10,395 nucleotides of DNA from Candidatus Pelagibacter sp. (GTDB lineage: Bacteria > Pseudomonadota > Alphaproteobacteria > Pelagibacterales > Pelagibacteraceae). Within the stretch, counting starts at the first letter, position 1; every line of letters starts with the position of its first letter. Positions 6,294-10,395 of the stretch are shown here, piece after piece. The position numbers and the translations under genes are program-made. The stretch covers positions 1 to 10,395 of the forward strand of contig JAOIRP010000019.1 of NCBI GenBank assembly GCA_028221385.1, read 5' to 3'. The notes under the pieces are model-generated. The model did no database searches. It saw nothing but the letters and a program-made list of their open reading frames with translations, and was not told where the DNA came from.

Positions 6294-8443
6294 TCTATAC
6301 CAAGGTGTTTTTTTCTTTGATCCACCCAAGTTCGTATTAAGTTATCGAAAATTAAACCAATAAAAGCAACACAAAGACCAAGAGTTAATCCTATTCCAGC
6401 TCCTTTTTTATCAGATAAAGCTTTTAAAATATATTGTCCCAAATCTTCAGTTCCAATAAATGCTCCAATTATTACCATAAATAAAGCAAATACAATTGTT
6501 TGATTTAAACCAAGCATCATGTGTGGAAATGCTAAAGGAAATTCTATTTTAAATAATCTTTGTAATTTTGTTACACCTGACATTGAAGCTGCGTCATGCA
6601 AAGCAGTTGGAACACTCCTTAAACCTTCAATAGTGTACCTTGTAGCAGGTATAGTTGCATAAACTATTACTGCTATTAATACCGAAGTATCGGTAACTCC
6701 AAAAAGCATCATAACTGGTATCAAATAAACAAATGAGGGAAATGTTTGAAAAATATCACAAACACCTAACATAAAACTTGTAGTATGCTTATTTTGAAAA
6801 GATAAAGTTCCAACAGTAAATCCTATTAAACAAGATATAATTACTCCAAAAGTTGCCATATAAGTTGTAACTAAAGCTCTATCCCACCAAGGGCTTAATG
6901 CTATAAACAATGTTAATCCCCCTACTACTAAAGCTGAACGAATTCCACCAATTATATAGCCCGCTCCTATAACTAAAACCAAAGTAGCAACTGCTGGCAT
7001 CCTTAAATATAATGCTCTCATTGGCTGAAGAACATCTACTATCAACCAAGTATTAAATATTTTTAATGTTTGAAAAAAAGTATCCCAAATCCAGTCCACA
7101 CCTCTATTCCAAAAATCTGCTGTCGATATACCTTTGTTGTGCGGAACCTCAAATAAGTAATTATAACCCTCTTTAAAATAAAAAGATCCAAAATAAGCAA
7201 ATATAATTCCTAGAACTACTGCACCTCCAAAAAAGATTGCATTTTTGTTTCGTTGAAAGAAAGTCAAGCTACCAAAATAATCTATTTGTTTGTTAGCCCA
7301 AGCTAAAGACATTTTATCTAATAATATTGCAATTAAACTAATACACAAACCTGCTTCTAATGCTAACCCAATATTTAACTGATTGAGTGCTAATAATAAA
7401 TTGAATCCTAATCCTTTTGCACCAATAAAAGCAGAAATAACTGCCATAGAAAAGCACACCATAATTACCTGATTAACTCCAATTAGAATATCTCTTCTTG
7501 CAGTTGGAATTAATACTTTAAACATTAGCTGCCAATTATTACATCCACTCATTTTACCTGCCTCAATAACCTCTGATGGTATTCCTCTAAGACCTAGTAA
7601 AGTTAATAATATCATCGGGGGCACAGCAACAACCATAGTTATTATTACTGCCGCATGATCACCAACACCAAAAAGAACAATTGCAGGTACTAACACTGCA
7701 TATTGTGGCATAGTTTGCATAACTAAAAGTATAGGATTCAAGGCTTTCTCTACACGTCTACTTTTGTATGCTGCGATACCTAAACTTAAACCAAAAATAA
7801 AAGAAAGTGGTGCTGCAACTAATATAAAAGATAAAGTTTGCATTGAAGGTTTCCATTGACCAAAGATAGAAATGTAAATCATTACTAAACCAGCAAATAT
7901 CGCTAAACCTTTTCCACTAAGCTTATAACCTAATATTGCAGCACCTGCGGCAACGATTGTCCAAGGTAAACCTGGTAACTCTGCCCAAGGATTTGCATCT
8001 ATCCAATCCCAGCTAGTAAATGCAACAACAGTTTCCATTCCTCCTAATAAAATCTCTCTAATTAACTCAATTAGAAAAGTCATAAATGAAGTCAAATTTC
8101 GAGTTATTTGTAAAACTAATGGTCTAGTTTTAAATTCTTGAGTGTCCTCATTCCAAAATTCCATGGGCATCCACTCATTCATTAAAAAGAACAATGAGTC
8201 ATTAATCCAAATAGGTAACCATCCAAGTAATGGAGGTAATCTCCAAAAGACATCAAAAGCGTAATATCTTACCTCTTTACCAAATAATATATACGTACTT
8301 TGGTTGGGGTCTTTAATAAATTCTGCTTGACCTCTAATAAATTTGTATGTTTCAGGAACATCAATTGCAAAACATAAAGCAAAAAATACAATTAATAAAA
8401 AAATCCATTGAAATAGCTTTGGGTGTTTTTTTATTAATTCCAT
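6290..8443 (-). CDS. proW: Fused two-domain ABC permease, betaine/quaternary-amine type
   Basis: A 717-residue inner-membrane permease holding two copies of the binding-protein-dependent transport domain. After a first hydrophobic helix (about 12-30), an N-terminal segment of roughly 85 mostly polar and aromatic residues precedes the first multi-helix bundle (about 118-376). A second bundle follows (about 401-702). Each bundle carries an EAA coupling loop: EAGKMSG...LIPTA at 294-315 and DAASMSG...EFPLA at 617-638, both followed by a GxNQ block (GVNQ 322-325; GLNQ 645-648). The EAA loops are of the ProW/OpuAB (glycine betaine/proline) type. Tandem-fused permeases of this size are known among marine TMAO/betaine importers (TmoW-like), so TMAO, glycine betaine, choline or DMSP are all possible; the exact substrate cannot be read from the permease. 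The ATG lies two bases after the ATPase stop, so the two genes are co-transcribed. The 3' end overlaps dddK by 4 bases. Confidence 0.9.
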   Translation of the reverse strand: MELIKKHPKLFQWIFLLIVFFALCFAIDVPETYKFIRGQAEFIKDPNQSTYILFGKEVRYYAFDVFWRLPPLLGWLPIWINDSLFFLMNEWMPMEFWNEDTQEFKTRPLVLQITRNLTSFMTFLIELIREILLGGMETVVAFTSWDWIDANPWAELPGLPWTIVAAGAAILGYKLSGKGLAIFAGLVMIYISIFGQWKPSMQTLSFILVAAPLSFIFGLSLGIAAYKSRRVEKALNPILLVMQTMPQYAVLVPAIVLFGVGDHAAVIITMVVAVPPMILLTLLGLRGIPSEVIEAGKMSGCNNWQLMFKVLIPTARRDILIGVNQVIMVCFSMAVISAFIGAKGLGFNLLLALNQLNIGLALEAGLCISLIAILLDKMSLAWANKQIDYFGSLTFFQRNKNAIFFGGAVVLGIIFAYFGSFYFKEGYNYLFEVPHNKGISTADFWNRGVDWIWDTFFQTLKIFNTWLIVDVLQPMRALYLRMPAVATLVLVIGAGYIIGGIRSALVVGGLTLFIALSPWWDRALVTTYMATFGVIISCLIGFTVGTLSFQNKHTTSFMLGVCDIFQTFPSFVYLIPVMMLFGVTDTSVLIAVIVYATIPATRYTIEGLRSVPTALHDAASMSGVTKLQRLFKIEFPLAFPHMMLGLNQTIVFALFMVIIGAFIGTEDLGQYILKALSDKKGAGIGLTLGLCVAFIGLIFDNLIRTWVDQRKKHLGID

Positions 8444-8445
8444 AA

Positions 8446-9477
8446 TTAATTATTATTTTTTCTTCCCCCAAAAACGGTATTGATTATTTTTGCTGGATCA
8501 ATAGAGCCAATAATTTGGTTATTATTATCTATGACAGCAACTGATTTATCTTGACTTAGAATTTTTTCTGCAACATTTTCTATTATCTCATCTTTTGAAA
8601 CTTTTAAATCACTAAGATTATTAGAAGTAGATGTATCCATCACATCTTCTATTAATAAAACTTTTTCTCTTGGGACTTCTTCAGTAAATTTTTTCACATA
8701 TTCAGTTGCTGGATTCAATACAATATTGGCTGGTGTATCTAGTTGTTCAATTATACCATCTTTCATAATCGCAATCCGATCCGCAAGTTTTAAAGCTTCA
8801 TCAAAATCATGAGTAATAAACATAATTGTTTTTTGTAATTTTTCCTGAAGTCTTAAAAACTCATCCTGCATTTCTTTTCTAATTAATGGATCTAGCGCTG
8901 AAAAAGGTTCGTCCAAAAACCAAATATCTGGTTCTACAGCTAATGATCTTGCAATACCCACTCTTTGTTGTTGGCCACCTGAAAGTTCTCTTGGAAAATA
9001 ATTTTCTCTTCCATCAAGTCCAACTAGTTTAACCATATCCATAGCTTTACTGATACTATCCTTAATTTTTATTCCTTTAACTTGAAGTGGAAAAGCAATA
9101 TTTTCAACAACTGTTTTATGAGGTAGTAAAGCAAAACTTTGAAAAACCATTCCCATTTTGTTTCTTCTAAGATCTATTAATTCTTTGTTATTTAATTGAA
9201 GTAAGTCTTGACCTTCTATAAAAATTTTTCCACCAGTGGCATCTGTTAATCTAGAAATGCATCTTAACAATGTTGATTTACCAGAACCTGATAAACCCAT
9301 CACGACTAACATTTCACCTTTTGAAACTTCAAAAGAAGCATTGTTAACTCCTACTATGCACCCATTCTCTTGAAATGTTTTTGCATCAACATTACTATTA
9401 GAATCTTCAAGCATTTTTTTGGCATTTTCCCCAAAAATTTTGTAAACAGATTCACATTTGATAACTGGATCAGACAT
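8446..9477 (-). CDS. proV: ABC importer ATPase, betaine/quaternary-amine type
   Basis: A 343-residue ATPase that powers the fused permease encoded just downstream. It shows Walker A GLSGSGKST (61-69), the Q-loop glutamine Q113, signature LSGGQQQR (165-172), Walker B IWFLDEP (185-191) and H-loop H223. The family-specific N-terminal extension (KCESVYKIFGENAKKMLED, 7-25, then a linker to residue 42) is the hallmark of ProV/OpuAA rather than of other ABC ATPases. Residues about 271-335 (VLLIEDVM..., then KSVAVIDNNNQIIGSID at 311-327) look like a single, partly degenerate CBS-type region; in OpuA-type importers this part contributes to ionic-strength gating. No substrate-binding protein is next to it, which is unusual for this system. 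Upstream lie a 65-base gap and an unrelated membrane protein gene; no clear Shine-Dalgarno precedes the ATG at 9475-9477. Confidence 0.93.
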   Translation of the reverse strand: MSDPVIKCESVYKIFGENAKKMLEDSNSNVDAKTFQENGCIVGVNNASFEVSKGEMLVVMGLSGSGKSTLLRCISRLTDATGGKIFIEGQDLLQLNNKELIDLRRNKMGMVFQSFALLPHKTVVENIAFPLQVKGIKIKDSISKAMDMVKLVGLDGRENYFPRELSGGQQQRVGIARSLAVEPDIWFLDEPFSALDPLIRKEMQDEFLRLQEKLQKTIMFITHDFDEALKLADRIAIMKDGIIEQLDTPANIVLNPATEYVKKFTEEVPREKVLLIEDVMDTSTSNNLSDLKVSKDEIIENVAEKILSQDKSVAVIDNNNQIIGSIDPAKIINTVFGGRKNNN

Positions 9478-9542
9478 AATTTATATTAAGTTATACGAAA
9501 TTAAGTTAAATTAAAATCTATATAATTTAGTACCTTTCTCTC
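9478..9542 (-). promoter_or_regulatory. Leader region upstream of the ABC importer genes
   Basis: A 65-base, almost purely A/T gap between the small membrane protein gene and the ATPase gene. It is the only visible space for a promoter serving the importer. On the coding strand TATAAC (positions 9495-9490) is a possible -10, but I see no matching -35. The direct repeat noted separately overlaps it. Whether transcription starts here or reads through from the MORN gene is open. Confidence 0.35.
9485..9508. repeat. 9-base direct repeat in importer leader
   Basis: ATTAAGTTA occurs at 9485-9493 and again at 9500-9508, start points 15 bases apart, just upstream of the ATPase start. The copies flank the possible -10. 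In DNA this AT-rich such a repeat can occur by chance, so a regulator site is only a suggestion. Confidence 0.4.
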
Positions 9543-10097
9543 TTAAAAGTTTTTAATAAAATATACTCTTGTATCAATACCTGTGCTCAAGAAACTTAAA
9601 GCCTCACCACTAACAGTAATAGTCTCATCTACACCAACATTCTTTCCACTAACAATAAAACCTGTAAAGCATTTATTTTTTTCTTTGTCCCATTTAACAA
9701 AAGTTTCACTAATTTTGTTACCATTCATTGTATAAATTTCATGTGCTCTATAATTTAAAAAATTGGCACCCATAATTGCACGCTGTGGTATGAGTTTTGT
9801 TGCATTACAAACAGCTTCATACAATTCATCAGTTAATTTAAAATGATCAGTTCCATCAAAAGATACTAAAATTCCAGATGGCAAACTTGAGATTAATTTA
9901 TTTAGCTTTCTCTCTTGAGCAATTCTTTCCTCTTCTATTTTCATTTTAGCAACTAACTCATCGCCTTCGCCAAAAATGTTATTTAGTATAAAAAAAGATA
10001 AGAATATGACGGTCATTAGTGTAACTAAACCACCAAACTGTTTAACTGTTTCTGGCAACTCTTTTATTTTATCTAAATATTTTTCAACAAATATCAT
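9543..10097 (-). CDS. Hypothetical single-pass membrane protein
   Basis: I do not recognise a family for this 184-residue protein. It has a short amphipathic N-terminus, one hydrophobic helix at about 23-42 (rich in L, V, T, I, F), a charged, possibly coiled segment at about 46-70 (KMKIEEERIAQERKLNKL), and a soluble C-terminal domain of about 115 residues with two cysteines (C97, C143). With lysines and glutamates before the helix and no cleavage-like site, it is probably anchored with the C-terminal domain outside the cytoplasm, but topology is uncertain. I chose the ATG at 10095-10097 because it overlaps the TGA of the upstream MORN gene as ATGA and has a GGAAAG eight bases before it; a TTG at 10121 would lie inside the MORN gene. 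Tight coupling to the MORN gene suggests a shared function. The ABC genes follow after a 65-base gap. Confidence 0.75.
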   Translation of the reverse strand: MIFVEKYLDKIKELPETVKQFGGLVTLMTVIFLSFFILNNIFGEGDELVAKMKIEEERIAQERKLNKLISSLPSGILVSFDGTDHFKLTDELYEAVCNATKLIPQRAIMGANFLNYRAHEIYTMNGNKISETFVKWDKEKNKCFTGFIVSGKNVGVDETITVSGEALSFLSTGIDTRVYFIKNF

Positions 10098-10395
10098 TCC
10101 TGTAACTTTCCATTTGCCCAAATTCCTGATTTTTGTTTTCCATCAGCCCAGGTAAAAGTTCCCTCCCCATTCATAAACCCATTAGTCCACTCTCCTTCAT
10201 AAGTCGAACCATCAGGAAACGTTAATATTCCTAAACCACTCCATAAACTATTTTGAAATTGACCTTTATAAATATATCCATTTGGCCAAGTTTCAGTTCC
10301 TTGTCCATGCTTTTTTGTTCCAACCCACTCACCTTCATAAGTTGTTTTATCTGTATAAACCCATTTGCCAAAACCATTTTCACAATTGCCTTCTT
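10094..10395 (-). CDS. MORN-repeat protein, 5' end beyond window
   Basis: An open frame runs in from the right window edge (first whole codon at 10393-10391) to a TGA at 10096-10094, giving 99 visible residues. It contains three consecutive 23-residue MORN units at 19-41, 42-64 and 65-87, starting YEGEWVG, YKGQFQN and YEGEWTNG and each carrying the G-x-G step (for example HGQGT, NGEGT). The end of an earlier unit precedes them and a partial unit follows. MORN repeats form an open beta-sheet sheet that binds lipids, proteins or saccharides; the bacterial roles are mostly unknown, so no specific function is claimed. It carries no visible start codon in the window, so the total number of repeats and any signal peptide are unknown. 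Its stop overlaps the start of the membrane protein gene by 4 bases. Confidence 0.88.
   Translation of the reverse strand, partial: EGNCENGFGKWVYTDKTTYEGEWVGTKKHGQGTETWPNGYIYKGQFQNSLWSGLGILTFPDGSTYEGEWTNGFMNGEGTFTWADGKQKSGIWANGKLQE

Noticed and set aside
6290..8443. Permease as an accidental fusion of two genes by a lost stop codon or assembly error
   Set aside because: Both halves are complete with their own EAA loops and the linking segment is well-formed coding sequence; fused permeases of this size are known in this transporter family.
10098..10121. Eight-residue N-terminal extension of the membrane protein from a TTG at 10121
   Set aside because: It lies inside the MORN coding region; the ATG at 10097 forms the common ATGA overlap with the MORN stop and has a GGAAAG upstream.

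Overview
The window looks like a piece of a SAR11-clade (Pelagibacterales) alphaproteobacterial chromosome. It is very AT-rich and densely packed: the longest gene-free stretch is about 78 bases, and stop and start codons often touch or overlap. It also carries a typical marine 'methylated compound' gene set. The SAR11 assignment rests on base composition, gene content and strong recalled similarity of the Tmm and DddK proteins; no 16S or other phylogenetic marker is present.

Layout. (1) Positions 1-1497, + strand: the 3' nine-tenths of fhs (formate-tetrahydrofolate ligase), cut by the left window edge. (2) Positions 4479-1499, - strand: a tightly coupled three-gene unit transcribed gpsA-like dehydrogenase, then iron-containing alcohol dehydrogenase, then class-I glutamine amidotransferase. 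Its junctions are a directly abutting TAA/ATG and a 4-base ATGA overlap. (3) Positions 4480-4557: a short divergent control region. (4) Positions 4558-6293, + strand: tmm (trimethylamine monooxygenase) followed 20 bases later by dddK (cupin DMSP lyase). (5) Positions 10395-6290, - strand: the end of a MORN-repeat protein, a small single-pass membrane protein overlapping it by 4 bases, then the ATPase and a fused double-domain permease of a quaternary-amine/betaine-type ABC importer. No substrate-binding protein gene is in view.

How the genes fit together. The transporter family imports osmolytes such as glycine betaine, TMAO, choline or DMSP. Tmm oxidises trimethylamine to TMAO. DddK cleaves DMSP to dimethyl sulfide (DMS) and acrylate. 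Fhs handles one-carbon units at the formate/10-formyl-THF level, which is where carbon from demethylation of such compounds ends up. Because Tmm-type enzymes can also oxidise DMS to DMSO, the tmm-dddK pair could encode a two-step DMSP to DMS to DMSO route in one transcript. This is the most interesting reading of the window, and it is an inference from gene order and known enzyme activities. The role of the gpsA-like/Fe-ADH/amidotransferase unit is unknown.

I found no RNA genes, CRISPR arrays, mobile elements or convincing terminators. Both convergent gene junctions (1 base apart at 1498, and a shared TTAA at 6290-6293) leave no room for a terminator between the genes.
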